This document shows, piece by piece, positions 43,572-52,786 of a stretch of 64,000 bases of DNA (positions are counted from its first letter, which is position 1; every line of letters starts with the position of its first letter). Below the pieces are notes generated by a model. It was not told where the DNA came from and searched no databases. It was given only the letters and a program-made list of their open reading frames with translations. Source of the stretch: Temperatibacter sp965603205 (GTDB lineage: Bacteria; Pseudomonadota; Alphaproteobacteria; Sphingomonadales; Kordiimonadaceae). The position numbers were made by a program, and so were the translations under genes. The DNA is taken from positions 115,208-179,207 of the forward strand of contig CBFDCC010000008.1 in assembly GCA_965603205.1 (NCBI GenBank), given 5' to 3'.

Positions 43572-45509
43572 ATGAAAAATTTATTCAAAGCTTGCCTTTT
43601 GGCGCTTGCTATTACGGCTTGCGGTCAAAAGGCCGAAGAGCAAAAATCTACTGAGACCAAGCAGGTAGAACCTGTGAAAATGGCGACAAAATACTCAGCC
43701 GCCACCTTTTTTGAAACCACGAGCTTTAGTGCGGCCAGCGCCAGCGGTAATGGTTTTTCTAGCGACGGCAAATTTGCATTAATTTCCAGCGATGAGAGCG
43801 GCATATTTAACGCCTTTGCAATAGATATAGCAACAGGCACCCGCATGCAGCTAACCGATAGCACATTGAATGCCACATACGGCGTTAGCTATTTCCCTAG
43901 TGACAATCGTATTATCTATACCGCTGATGGTGGTGGAGACGAGCTTAACCATGTTTGGGTTCGTGAACTGAATGGTGCAGCAAAAGATTTAACAGCAACG
44001 GAAAAAACCAAAGCCAGTTTCTTTGGTTGGTCCGCTGACGGCACGCATTTTTATGTAACCAGTAACGAGCGAAACGGTAAGGCCTTTGACCTTTATGCCT
44101 ATAGCAGCAGTGACTATAGCCGTAGTATGATCTTTGAAAATACAGATAGCCTTTCACTGAATACTATCAGCCGCGATGGCCGGTATTTAGCGCTTGATAA
44201 ATCTGACACATCAAAAAATTCTGATGTTTACTTAGCGGATTTAACCGCTAAAACTGCTCCCAAATTAATCACCGAGCATCAAGGTGATGTAGCATATGGC
44301 AGTTATGACTTCACGCCTGATAGTAAATCGCTGATCATTGCTAGTGATGAAAAGGGCGAATTTAACCAAGCGATGGCCTATAATATCGCGAGTGGTGAAA
44401 CAAGTGATTATGCGGCAGAAGATTGGGATATATCCTTCATCGGATTTTCCAAAACTGGCCGGTTTAAATACGTGGGTGTTAATAATGATGCCACAACGGT
44501 TATCACCATCACTGATCTAACGACTGGTGAGATACTAGACCTCAGCAACTTACCAGCCGGTAATATTGGTAATACGCGCTTTAGCGGTAATGATGGCAAG
44601 CTGGCTTTCATGCTTAATAGCGATACATCCCCTAATGACCTTTACGTCTATGACTTTGCATTGAGCAGTGCCAAGCGCCTAACATCTGCGCTCAGTAAAA
44701 ACATAGATCAAAATGATCTGGTGGAAGCAACTGTTGTGCGCTACGACAGCTTTGATGGCGTGAAAATCCCGTCTATTCTTTATAAGCCAAAGGGTGCAAG
44801 TGCGTCCAATAAAGTGCCTGCACTTGTTCTGGTACATGGTGGCCCAGGCGGTCAAACCCGTCGTGGCTACCGCGCCATGGTACAGCATCTGGTCAACCAT
44901 GGTTACGCCGTGCTCGGTGCTAACAACCGCGGTTCTAGCGGATACGGTAAAACTTTCTATCATATGGATGATCGCCAGCATGGTGAAAGCGACCTGCAAG
45001 ATATCGTCATGGGGCGCAGTTATCTAGAAAGTCTTGATTGGGTCGATGGTGGCAAGGTTGGTATTATCGGTGGCTCCTATGGTGGCTATATGGTTGCGGC
45101 AGCACTTGCTTTTGAACCAGAAGCCTTTGACGTGGGCATTGATATTTTTGGTGTTACCAACTGGGTGCGCACCTTAAAATCTATCCCACCATGGTGGGAA
45201 GCTTTCAAAAAATCGCTGTATGATGAAATGGGTGACCCTGCTACAGACGAAGAACGCCATCGTCGTATCTCACCGTTGTTTCACGCTAAAAACATCACTA
45301 AACCGCTTATGGTGATCCAAGGCGCAAAAGATCCGCGTGTCTTAAAAGTAGAAAGCGATGAGCTTGTAGCTGCCGTTAAGGCAAATGGCGTACCCGTTGA
45401 ATATGTGGTTTTTGAAAATGAAGGCCACGGATTTAGGTCTAAAGTTAACAGAATAAAAGCCTCTGATACCTATGTTAAATTCTTAGATCAGTATCTAAAG
45501 GGTAAATAA
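43572..45509 (+). CDS. S9 family prolyl-oligopeptidase-like lipoprotein
   Basis: This 645-residue protein starts with a lipoprotein signal (LLALAITACGQK; Cys17 is the likely lipidated residue), so it is tethered to a membrane in the periplasm. An eight-bladed-type propeller region (about 50-380) with WD40-like TolB/PD40 repeats precedes the alpha/beta hydrolase domain (about 390-645). The catalytic triad is Ser502 (I-I-G-G-S-Y-G-G), the Asp in G-A-K-D-P-R-V and the His in N-E-G-H-G-F. This is the acylaminoacyl-peptidase/DPP IV-like branch. The ATG at 43572 is chosen because GGGAG lies seven bases before it and because it exposes the signal peptide. It is flanked by two AEC carriers. Confidence 0.9.
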   Translation: MKNLFKACLLALAITACGQKAEEQKSTETKQVEPVKMATKYSAATFFETTSFSAASASGNGFSSDGKFALISSDESGIFNAFAIDIATGTRMQLTDSTLNATYGVSYFPSDNRIIYTADGGGDELNHVWVRELNGAAKDLTATEKTKASFFGWSADGTHFYVTSNERNGKAFDLYAYSSSDYSRSMIFENTDSLSLNTISRDGRYLALDKSDTSKNSDVYLADLTAKTAPKLITEHQGDVAYGSYDFTPDSKSLIIASDEKGEFNQAMAYNIASGETSDYAAEDWDISFIGFSKTGRFKYVGVNNDATTVITITDLTTGEILDLSNLPAGNIGNTRFSGNDGKLAFMLNSDTSPNDLYVYDFALSSAKRLTSALSKNIDQNDLVEATVVRYDSFDGVKIPSILYKPKGASASNKVPALVLVHGGPGGQTRRGYRAMVQHLVNHGYAVLGANNRGSSGYGKTFYHMDDRQHGESDLQDIVMGRSYLESLDWVDGGKVGIIGGSYGGYMVAAALAFEPEAFDVGIDIFGVTNWVRTLKSIPPWWEAFKKSLYDEMGDPATDEERHRRISPLFHAKNITKPLMVIQGAKDPRVLKVESDELVAAVKANGVPVEYVVFENEGHGFRSKVNRIKASDTYVKFLDQYLKGK

Positions 45510-45521
45510 ACATCAAAATCG

Positions 45522-45544
45522 GGCAGGGTTTTATTGACCCTGCC
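45522..45544 (+). terminator. Possible weak terminator after the S9 peptidase gene
   Basis: An 8-base perfect stem (GGCAGGGT with ACCCTGCC) and a 7-base loop, 12 bases past the stop. The T-run after it is poor, so it may be only a stabilising hairpin. Confidence 0.5.
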
Positions 45545-45570
45545 TGCATTTATCTTCATGATCAATTTCT

Positions 45571-46518
45571 ATGCTTAATAATCTCACAATCATATTACCA
45601 GTCTTTATGGTCATGGCCACAGGCTTTGGACTTGGTCGCACGTCAATCTTTGGCGAAGGAACAGGGGCGGCGCGTACTATGAGCGCCTATGGCTGGAATT
45701 TTGCTTTTCCTGCTATACTCATCAGCCTAATGGCAACAAAAAAGTTTCCCAGCGGCAGTGAGATGATATTGCCTGCGATTTATTATATAGTGCTATATTT
45801 ATTTTATTTCATATGCATAACAATTATAGCGCCCTTGTTTGGCGTGGTAAAACGCGAGCGCCCCATCTATGCCTTTAGCTATGTTTTTGGCAATATGGTC
45901 TTTATCGGCATCCCAATTGTATCCGGGGTATATGGTGATGAGGGTTTGCGATTACTGATGATGATCGTCTCCTTCCATTCGCTAACATTGCTGCCTGTCA
46001 CCACTTGGCTGACCGAGAGTTATAGCAACCCCGATGCCTCAGGGTTAAGCTCACTAGGGTCGGCGATAATAGAAAGCCTCAAAAATCCCATCATCATTGC
46101 GCTAATCATCGGCCTTAGTTGGTCAGCGTCTGAACTCACCATGCCTATTATCATTGAGCGTTTTCTGGCCTTGCCAGCGGCCTCAGCGGCGCCTGTTGGG
46201 CTCTTTGCAATTGGCCTTACATTGTCACGGGTAAAGTTAAAGGGGTCGATATTTGCCCCCGCTACGATTGCGGCCGTGACCATGAAAAACATTGCCCTAC
46301 CCTGCGCCATGTATTTTGCGACAAAGCATCTAATGGGTATGTCTGACCTGTGGGTTGGAACGGCTACGCTTCTAGCCTGTATGCCATCGGGTGTGATCGC
46401 TTACACAATGGCGGATAAATATGACACCTCACCCACGCGTGCTGCCAGCACGATAATGGTCAGTACGATCACCAGTATTTTCACATTGTTAATTGCGATG
46501 AATTTTCTAGTTTTTTAA
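45571..46518 (+). CDS. AEC (auxin efflux carrier) family transporter, copy 2
   Basis: This 315-residue protein has about 10 hydrophobic segments and is similar in layout to the protein at 42612-43526. They share F-G-N-M/I-x-x-x-G-I/M-P and the S-A-A-P-V-G-L-F-A-I-G segment, but identity looks moderate, so this is an old duplication. The substrate is unknown, with organic acids being typical. The last four bases overlap the convergent marC gene. Confidence 0.87.
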   Translation: MLNNLTIILPVFMVMATGFGLGRTSIFGEGTGAARTMSAYGWNFAFPAILISLMATKKFPSGSEMILPAIYYIVLYLFYFICITIIAPLFGVVKRERPIYAFSYVFGNMVFIGIPIVSGVYGDEGLRLLMMIVSFHSLTLLPVTTWLTESYSNPDASGLSSLGSAIIESLKNPIIIALIIGLSWSASELTMPIIIERFLALPAASAAPVGLFAIGLTLSRVKLKGSIFAPATIAAVTMKNIALPCAMYFATKHLMGMSDLWVGTATLLACMPSGVIAYTMADKYDTSPTRAASTIMVSTITSIFTLLIAMNFLVF

Positions 46519-47141
46519 GCGAAAAATGCGCCTTTTAAACCATCGAGTACATATTGAGCGGCTAGCGCCGCCAGCATAATACCCAGCACGCGGGTCAATA
46601 CCATATTCACCGTATCACCCAGCAGCGCCATCACCTTTGACGCCGTCATAAAGACAATCAACGTTATAAGCATGACAACGCATAGCGCAGCCATAATCGC
46701 CATCTGCGCCGTTTGATCACCCTCATGATTGGTCATCAGTAGCATAATTGTGGCAATGCCCCCTGGACCCGCGAGCATCGGCAGGGCAATTGGAAAGACC
46801 GAGATATCATCAAACTGGAAATGTTCTTCGATCTTTTCAGCGGTTTCTTGCTTACGCTCAGTGCGTTTTTCAAACACCATCTCAAGCGCAATAACAAATA
46901 ACATGATACCGCCCGCCACCCGCAAGGCGTCCATGGATATGCCAAGCGCATTTAAAAATGGTTTACCCACCAGCGCAAAAAAGATCAGAATGACAAAGCC
47001 GACAAACGTGCCCTTCATCGCCATTTTGCGCTTGTGACTAGTCGTCGTACCATCGGTTAAACTGGCGAAAATAGGGGCAATACCAACAGGATCTATAATC
47101 ACAAATAATGTGATGAAAGCAGCAATGAATGTCTCTGTCAT
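46515..47141 (-). CDS. MarC family integral membrane protein (UPF0056)
   Basis: This 208-residue protein has six hydrophobic segments. The start F-I-T-L-F-V-I-I-D-P-V-G-I-A-P-I-F matches the MarC/SnatA family, as do A-G-G-I-M-L-F-V-I-A-L-E-M-V and P-L-A/M-L-A-G-P-G-G-I-A-T. Some members export small neutral amino acids (SnatA), but MarC itself has no proven role in drug resistance. It is transcribed separately, downstream of the folD operon on the same strand. Confidence 0.9.
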   Translation of the reverse strand: MTETFIAAFITLFVIIDPVGIAPIFASLTDGTTTSHKRKMAMKGTFVGFVILIFFALVGKPFLNALGISMDALRVAGGIMLFVIALEMVFEKRTERKQETAEKIEEHFQFDDISVFPIALPMLAGPGGIATIMLLMTNHEGDQTAQMAIMAALCVVMLITLIVFMTASKVMALLGDTVNMVLTRVLGIMLAALAAQYVLDGLKGAFFA

Positions 47142-47186
47142 AAAATACCCCTACCTAAAGATTTTATTTATAATTCAATACCATAC

Positions 47187-48083
47187 TTATAGTTCAATAT
47201 TATTTTGACGACAAGTGGCTGTGATCGTATTGGCCAACAACACAGCAATAGTCATAGGGCCAACGCCGCCTGGTACAGGTGTAATAGCACCTGCGCGCGC
47301 TGCTGCACTCGCATATTCCACATCACCAACAAGGCGGGATTTACCCTCGCCGCGCTCTGGCGCTGGGATACGGTTAATGCCAACATCGATCACGGTTGCG
47401 CCTTCTTTAATCCAGTCGCCTTTCACCATTTCAGGGCGTCCAACAGCCGCTACCACAATATCGGCGGCGCGTACTTCTGCTGGTAAATCCTTTGTGCGGC
47501 TATGGGCGATAGTCACCGTGCAATTAGCGTCGAGCAGCAGCTGCGCCATCGGCTTACCCACAATATTAGAACGGCCAACAACAACGGCCTTCTTGCCTGA
47601 TAAATCACCAAGTTCATTCTGTAGCATCATCAAGCAACCAAGTGGCGTACAGGGCACCATACCCTTGCCGCCTGTAGCCAGCAAGCCAGAGTTTACAATA
47701 TGAAAACCATCCACATCTTTGGCAGGGTCAATTGTTTTAATAACAGCAGCTTCATCAATATGCTTAGGCAGTGGTAGCTGCACTAAAATACCGTTGATAC
47801 TGTCATCAGCGTTTAATGTTTTTACAAGTTCAACAAGCGTATCTTGTGTGACATCATCCTCTAATTTATGATGCACCGATTTCATGCCAGTTTCAGCTGT
47901 TTGCTTGACTTTATTGCGCACATAAACTTGTGACGCGGGGTCTTCACCGACAATAACCACTGCCAGACCTGGTGTTACGCCATGATCAGCTTTAAGCTTA
48001 GCAACATCTTTTGTCACGCCTTCGCGCACCTTGGCTGCGAATGCTTTGCCGTCAATTACTTTAGCAATATTATCAGTTGTCAT
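47187..48083 (-). CDS. folD: Methylenetetrahydrofolate dehydrogenase/cyclohydrolase
   Basis: This 298-residue bifunctional enzyme interconverts 5,10-methylene- and 10-formyl-tetrahydrofolate. Signatures are V-G-E-D-P-A-S-Q-V-Y-V-R-N-K-V-K with the catalytic Tyr and Lys, Q-L-P-L-P-K-H, D-V-D-G-F-H, the NADP-binding V-V-G-R-S-N-I-V-G-K-P-M and the terminal P-G-G-V-G-P-M-T. It lies 17 bases after the DUF167 gene in the order yggT-DUF167-folD, which is common in alphaproteobacteria. Confidence 0.96.
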   Translation of the reverse strand: MTTDNIAKVIDGKAFAAKVREGVTKDVAKLKADHGVTPGLAVVIVGEDPASQVYVRNKVKQTAETGMKSVHHKLEDDVTQDTLVELVKTLNADDSINGILVQLPLPKHIDEAAVIKTIDPAKDVDGFHIVNSGLLATGGKGMVPCTPLGCLMMLQNELGDLSGKKAVVVGRSNIVGKPMAQLLLDANCTVTIAHSRTKDLPAEVRAADIVVAAVGRPEMVKGDWIKEGATVIDVGINRIPAPERGEGKSRLVGDVEYASAAARAGAITPVPGGVGPMTIAVLLANTITATCRQNNIEL

Positions 48084-48100
48084 TTATATTCCCTAACCCT

Positions 48101-48436
48101 TTATGATCCAAGCACACCAATATCCGTGAGCTGTTTTTCTATTTTAAACCTTAGACTATGGGAGTCCCCATTAACCACCAACAATTTATTGCGCGTCATC
48201 TCACCTGCAATAATCGTCAAACTACTCTTAGGTAAATGCCAAGCTTTCGATAAATATTTTATCAATGCTTTATTGGCTTTACCCTTTTCCGGTACCACGG
48301 TTACGGTGACCCGCAGACGACAAACACCAGCGGCATCCACATCTAGTCTATCAATCTTATCTCTAGCAGCATTAGGGGTAATTCGAATTCGAATCAATAA
48401 CCCATTTGCTGTAGATTCAAGTGGCGACATATTCAC
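48101..48436 (-). CDS. DUF167 (YggU) family protein
   Basis: This 111-residue member of the DUF167 family has L-L-I-R-I-R-I-T-P-N-A-A-R-D near the start and the core V-V-P-E-K-G-K-A-N-K-A-L-I-K-Y-L-S-K. It ends near a K-L-L-V-V-N-G-D strand. The function is unknown despite wide conservation. Only six bases separate it from yggT and 17 from folD. Confidence 0.9.
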   Translation of the reverse strand: MNMSPLESTANGLLIRIRITPNAARDKIDRLDVDAAGVCRLRVTVTVVPEKGKANKALIKYLSKAWHLPKSSLTIIAGEMTRNKLLVVNGDSHSLRFKIEKQLTDIGVLGS

Positions 48437-48442
48437 GCGCCC

Positions 48443-48739
48443 TTAATAAACACCAAGCGCGGGCGCAATATCCCGAACAAGCAGAATGCGCAGAAAATGG
48501 ACAAGCAGCAATGCCACAAGCGCCGACAGATCAATGCCGTTCATTGTGGGCAAAAACCTGCGAATAGGCCGAAGCAAAGGCTCGGTGATTTGATATAGGA
48601 ATTTGACAATAGAATTTACGATAGGCTGGTAACTATTAATCACATTAAAAGCGATCAACCAACTAACAATCACATTGGCGATCAACAAGAAGTATATCAA
48701 TCCAAGGGCCGTATCGAGTAACCAAAAAAGAGCTGTCAT
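48443..48739 (-). CDS. YggT family membrane protein
   Basis: This 98-residue protein has two hydrophobic segments and the family core S-W-L-I-A-F-N-V-I-N. This is followed by the hallmark F-L-Y-Q-I-T-E-P-L-L-R-P-I-R-R-F-L-P and G-I-D-L-S-A-L-V-A-L-L-L-V-H-F-L. YggT proteins have been linked to osmotic tolerance and membrane processes such as cell division, without a settled mechanism. It is the first gene of the yggT-DUF167-folD operon. Confidence 0.92.
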   Translation of the reverse strand: MTALFWLLDTALGLIYFLLIANVIVSWLIAFNVINSYQPIVNSIVKFLYQITEPLLRPIRRFLPTMNGIDLSALVALLLVHFLRILLVRDIAPALGVY

Positions 48740-48772
48740 AATTTTATTATGCCTTTCATATGCATTATTTTG

Positions 48773-48940
48773 GACAATATATAATAATTGTCATGATATT
48801 TGCACTATAATTATGTATGATACCCCTTAGAATATAAGGGTGAGGCAAAATTTGCCCTATAATTCGAGTCGAATCATATGATTGACGATTGTTATAGGCA
48901 TATATTGCCGTGTATAGGTATTTTTTACCTAGTATATACT
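48773..48940. promoter_or_regulatory. AT-rich intergenic region with a series of short perfect inverted repeats
   Basis: The region lies between divergent yggT and the FlaEY-like gene. It contains GACAAT-8-ATTGTC (48773-48792), CCCTTA-5-TAAGGG (48824-48840), GGCAAA-1-TTTGCC (48844-48856), ATTCGA-1-TCGAAT (48862-48874), AATCATATGATT (48872-48883), AGGTA-5-TACCT (48916-48930) and AGTATATACT (48931-48940). The centres of the second, third and fourth repeats are 18 bases apart (48832, 48850, 48868). Operator sites for a flagellar or cell-cycle regulator are one explanation. AT richness makes some of the palindromes expected by chance. Confidence 0.45.
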
Positions 48941-48989
48941 AAACTAATATGGGTAGAAATCCAAATATTATAAGGTTAGATGTGAAATA

Positions 48990-51900
48990 ATGGCGTTTTT
49001 TGGTGTAGGATCAGGTGGAGGTCTATTCGGTGGCGGAGTCAGCGGATTCCAAGTCGTCGGCATCGACGCCTCTATTCTTAACGCTGGATATGAAGCCCAA
49101 CAAGCGCAAGACTATGTAAGAGGCCTAAGCGCAAGTGAACGCAAGAATTTCATCCAATTTGGTTTTGATGAGGATGCTGTAAAAGCACCATGGGAAATAT
49201 CCGCGGAAAGCCAATCGTTATCTAGGCGCGTCGCTGAACTCCGCAACATGACAAGTTTCATCGACCTTAAGGATCCATCAGTTTCTGCCGCTAGTGGCAA
49301 TCTAGACCGCATGGGGGCTTTTGCAGTTTATAAGGCATTAGACAAGATTAGAACTCTTGCTGAATATGCATCCCAAGACAGCACTATCACCTCATCACTG
49401 GGTCGTCTTGATGATAAATTTCAGGACGGCATGACAGAAGTTCGTGAATTTTTAGGTGAGCATGCCTTCGACAAATTAGACCTATTCCTTGGCAGCAAAG
49501 AATATAAAGCTGAATCATCAACACGCCTCGGCAAAGATGGTATGGATTATCAAGGTTCAGGTATAGTCGCGGCCAAAACCGACATTATCAGTGGCATCAC
49601 TGGCACAGAAGTCTTTGACATTACATTAACAAAAAGTGGCGTCACGGATGTGATTACCGTCGATCTATCAGGCATGACCACAGACTATACAATTGAAAAT
49701 GTGAAAGATTACATCAATACACAAATTGAGGCCTTGCCGCTTCTGGATGACCTAGGCGACCCTGTACTAGATGATGATGGCAATCCCGTATCAAAATACC
49801 TTACGCGTTTTCTCGTGCAACAAGACGCCCTCACAGATAAATTTTTACTTGAAATTGATACACTTGAGACAGAAAATGTTGTTCTGTCTGCGCAAACAGC
49901 AGCCCCTGCACTTTATGTGGCAAATACAGTCACGCAAGTTGATGACGGTTCACCCATCACGAGTCGCATCACCGAATTTGGTGATATTGATAGCACCCTA
50001 ACAATTGAAAATACCGTTAGTTTTGCTGCTACTGATGTAGAAGCCACAGCAATAAAAGCTTTGACGGAAGATATTAGCGATGAAGTAGCATTAGACCCTA
50101 AGATAGAAGCATTGAAAGCTAAGATTTTAGCGGAATCTGAACTAGCTGTTACGGGTGAAAATGCTGAGGAAGTTACGGACGAGGAAGCCTCATCGCTCAC
50201 TAATGTTTCTGGCGACACACGCGTTGTGGCCGACACCACATCTAATGCCATCACCACAGATAGCGAAGGCAATATGTATATTGTCGGCCAATCATCTGGT
50301 TCTTTTGGACATCAGTTAAATAACGCTGAAGACGGCGATGTATTCCTGACCAAATTTGATAGTGAGGGCCATATGCTCTTTACGCGCACACTTGGCGTGT
50401 CGGGTGAAGCAAATGGATATGCCATTACAGTAGACAGTCAAGACAATGTTATTATCACGGGGGAAACCGATAGTGAAATTAATAACGTCGATCAAATCAG
50501 CGGTACAGATGCTTTTGTTTTGAAAGTATCAAAACGTGGTGACGAGGTTTTCCGCTACCAATTAGACAAGGCTAGCAACAGCGCAGGACTTGCTATTACA
50601 GTTGATGCTAATGACGATATTTGGGTGGCGGGCGCTACCAGTGGCGCTATTAGTAGCACATCGGGCTTTGGCGGTTCTAATGACGGTCTTATTTTAAAAT
50701 TAGACGGCACAACAGGCACACTATCCGATAGTGCTCTTATTGGCGGTGCCAATAATGAAAAGATTAAAAGCATCGCCATAGCGAGCGACGGTAATATCCT
50801 TGTTGCATTAGAAGACGGCGATAATGCCGTCCTTAAAAAATTAGATGCTGCAGACCTGAGTACAGAAATTTTCTCTGTTGATTTAGGCACCCTAGGCACA
50901 ACGGGTGACATCACAAAAATGGCTATTGATGGCACTCAGATCGTATTAGGTGGTATTACTACAAACGGCACCAGCCTTAATGCAGGCGGGGCTGCGACGG
51001 TTAACAACAGCCTGGCTGGTGGACGAGATGCATTTGTAGCAAGCTTTACAGATAGCGGCGCTAGCGTATCAGCTGATTATGTTACCTATATTGGCACTAG
51101 CGGCACTGATGGCATCGCAGATCTAACCGTAACTGGCGGCAAAATATATGTAGCAGGTAGTACAACAGGTACACTCACGGGCGAAACGGCTAGTGGTTCG
51201 ACTGATGGTTATATTGCCCGTCTTGACGCCGCCACGGGCACGGTTGAAGATCAACAACAGTTTGGTGAAGGCCTTGCGCATACTGATGTGGGGGGTGTAG
51301 CCTTTACAACCCAAGGAAGCTCTATACTGGGCACTCTTGGCCTGCCAGCTGGCGAGGTGAATGGCACTGAGGAACATAACCTTACCACACAAACTAGCGC
51401 AAAAGATGGTGACCATTTTTATGTATCTTTCGATGGCGGCAGTCGTAAAAAAATTACTGTTAACGAGGGTGACGACTATGATGACATTGCGCGGCGTTTG
51501 CGCATTGCAGGTTTTGGTAAGTTATCCGTAGATGTAACCTCTACCAGCGAAGGTGATAAACTGAAAATTTCAGCGCTTGATGAACGCGGAAATCCCAGCA
51601 TTGATCTTATTCGCGGGGAAGACGGTCATGACGCACTGGCTGCGATGGGTATAGACCCTGGTAAGTTACTGCCCAAAAACGATGCATTAAATCTTAATCT
51701 AGGTGATGATGAAGAAATAGCGCCATACGATGATTTAGGCGGTATTTTTGGTTTAAAACTTGATGGCCCCCTACATATAAAAGATAAAAAAGCTGCTAAA
51801 TATGTTCTGGGTTTGATTGACACAGCCATCAGCACTATTCAGCGCGCCAACAGGTCACTCGTCTTTGACCCGATAAAGCAGCAGCTTTTAGATCAATCCG

Positions 51901-52019
51901 CGGCTAATAGTTATGGCACGGCACCAGCTTACCTGACAAACCGCATAGCCAACTACAGCGAAGCCTTATCTAGGATAAGCTCCCTCACTCAATCCAACTC
52001 ATCTAGTCTATTTATCTAA
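48990..52019 (+). CDS. FlaEY-like flagellar protein with beta-propeller (SBBP) insertion
   Basis: This 1009-residue protein lacks a signal peptide. It has a helical N-terminal part (about residues 25-165), a DUF-like strand-rich region (170-400), a beta-propeller of SBBP-type repeats (about 400-780) and a helical C-terminal part (about 925-1009). The propeller repeats read T-D-S-E-G-N-M-Y-I-V-G, V-D-S-Q-D-N-V-I-I-T-G and V-D-A-N-D-D-I-W-V-A-G. The C-terminal part contains I-D-T-A-I-S-T-I-Q-R-A-N-R, reminiscent of flagellin-related proteins. This plan matches what is called regulatory protein FlaEY in Caulobacter and relatives, which affects flagellin assembly. A FliL-like gene directly downstream supports a flagellar role. 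The ribosome binding site is weak (AAGG 14 bases upstream). Confidence 0.68.
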   Translation: MAFFGVGSGGGLFGGGVSGFQVVGIDASILNAGYEAQQAQDYVRGLSASERKNFIQFGFDEDAVKAPWEISAESQSLSRRVAELRNMTSFIDLKDPSVSAASGNLDRMGAFAVYKALDKIRTLAEYASQDSTITSSLGRLDDKFQDGMTEVREFLGEHAFDKLDLFLGSKEYKAESSTRLGKDGMDYQGSGIVAAKTDIISGITGTEVFDITLTKSGVTDVITVDLSGMTTDYTIENVKDYINTQIEALPLLDDLGDPVLDDDGNPVSKYLTRFLVQQDALTDKFLLEIDTLETENVVLSAQTAAPALYVANTVTQVDDGSPITSRITEFGDIDSTLTIENTVSFAATDVEATAIKALTEDISDEVALDPKIEALKAKILAESELAVTGENAEEVTDEEASSLTNVSGDTRVVADTTSNAITTDSEGNMYIVGQSSGSFGHQLNNAEDGDVFLTKFDSEGHMLFTRTLGVSGEANGYAITVDSQDNVIITGETDSEINNVDQISGTDAFVLKVSKRGDEVFRYQLDKASNSAGLAITVDANDDIWVAGATSGAISSTSGFGGSNDGLILKLDGTTGTLSDSALIGGANNEKIKSIAIASDGNILVALEDGDNAVLKKLDAADLSTEIFSVDLGTLGTTGDITKMAIDGTQIVLGGITTNGTSLNAGGAATVNNSLAGGRDAFVASFTDSGASVSADYVTYIGTSGTDGIADLTVTGGKIYVAGSTTGTLTGETASGSTDGYIARLDAATGTVEDQQQFGEGLAHTDVGGVAFTTQGSSILGTLGLPAGEVNGTEEHNLTTQTSAKDGDHFYVSFDGGSRKKITVNEGDDYDDIARRLRIAGFGKLSVDVTSTSEGDKLKISALDERGNPSIDLIRGEDGHDALAAMGIDPGKLLPKNDALNLNLGDDEEIAPYDDLGGIFGLKLDGPLHIKDKKAAKYVLGLIDTAISTIQRANRSLVFDPIKQQLLDQSAANSYGTAPAYLTNRIANYSEALSRISSLTQSNSSSLFI

Positions 52020-52118
52020 ACAATATTCACATCACGTTCAGATAACTATGGTAAATTTAACTATATATGCAGTATGGTTTACGGTCATTAGGCACATATA
52101 ATAAAGGACGCACCCAAA

Positions 52119-52547
52119 ATGATAAGCATGAGAGACAATCAGCCATATACATTAAAATGGATGTTGATATCGCTTATCTTCCTTTTTTCATGTTTGATCA
52201 GTACGCCTGTTACCGCCGCTGGTGATGAAGTATCAACAGCAAGTATAGAATTAGAGCCGCTCCTATATACAATGGTTAGAAATAGCCGCCCAAAGGCACA
52301 AGTGATCATACGCGTCGGCATTCAGCTGATTGAGGGTGCTGATTTTGAAAGCGTCAATAACCGCGTACCACAGTTGCGATCTGATTTTCTGAGCATAATT
52401 GCCACCGTTTCATCACAGCGCTTTCGCATTGGCCGCGCCATTGACCCTGCCTTTTTAAGAGAATACTTCCAAATGGCGGCAGATAGACGACTAGGCAAAA
52501 ACCAAGTCACAGCGTATGTATTAGAGGCGGGTATTACACCCCTATAG
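52119..52547 (+). CDS. FliL-like flagellar protein
   Basis: This 142-residue protein has one N-terminal membrane segment or signal (about residues 15-33). A periplasmic domain follows with the FliL-type order: L-E-P-L-L-Y-T-M-V, then Q-V-I-I-R-V-G-I-Q-L-I-E, then the R-V-P-Q-L-R-S-D-F-L-S-I-I stretch and a C-terminal helix. FliL proteins sit around the stator of the flagellar motor. The gene is short of the cytoplasmic N-terminal tail seen in typical FliL and is separated from any flagellar operon, so it may be a paralogue with a specialised role. AAGGA precedes the ATG by about ten bases. A strong terminator follows. Confidence 0.65.
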   Translation: MISMRDNQPYTLKWMLISLIFLFSCLISTPVTAAGDEVSTASIELEPLLYTMVRNSRPKAQVIIRVGIQLIEGADFESVNNRVPQLRSDFLSIIATVSSQRFRIGRAIDPAFLREYFQMAADRRLGKNQVTAYVLEAGITPL

Positions 52548-52586
52548 GTTTTATATAAAATATCCATACAAATCAAATAGTTACCG

Positions 52587-52619
52587 AAAGAAAGCAGCCC
52601 CAATCAGGCTGCTTTCTTT
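52587..52619 (+). terminator. Strong intrinsic terminator after the FliL-like gene
   Basis: A 13-base perfect inverted repeat (AAAGAAAGCAGCC with GGCTGCTTTCTTT) and a 7-base loop lie 40 bases past the stop. The A and T ends make it work in both directions. Confidence 0.88.
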
Positions 52620-52786
52620 GTAGCGCTTGGCAATGCTACCTTTGAAAGAGTGATACATAAAGCACACAACTCAAAAAAAAATCACTTAGTTTACCCTACG
52701 TAAACCTTGACGGCACCCTGCTAGGCATTCAAGGTTACTGAGGAAACTATATTCAGGGAACGTTAAACGTTTGAAGAGGGACAATT

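Noticed and set aside
48788..48808. Sigma-54-like promoter before the FlaEY-like gene
   Set aside because: TTGCA is present for the -12 element, but the invariant GG at -24 reads GT, and the site is about 185 bases from the start codon.
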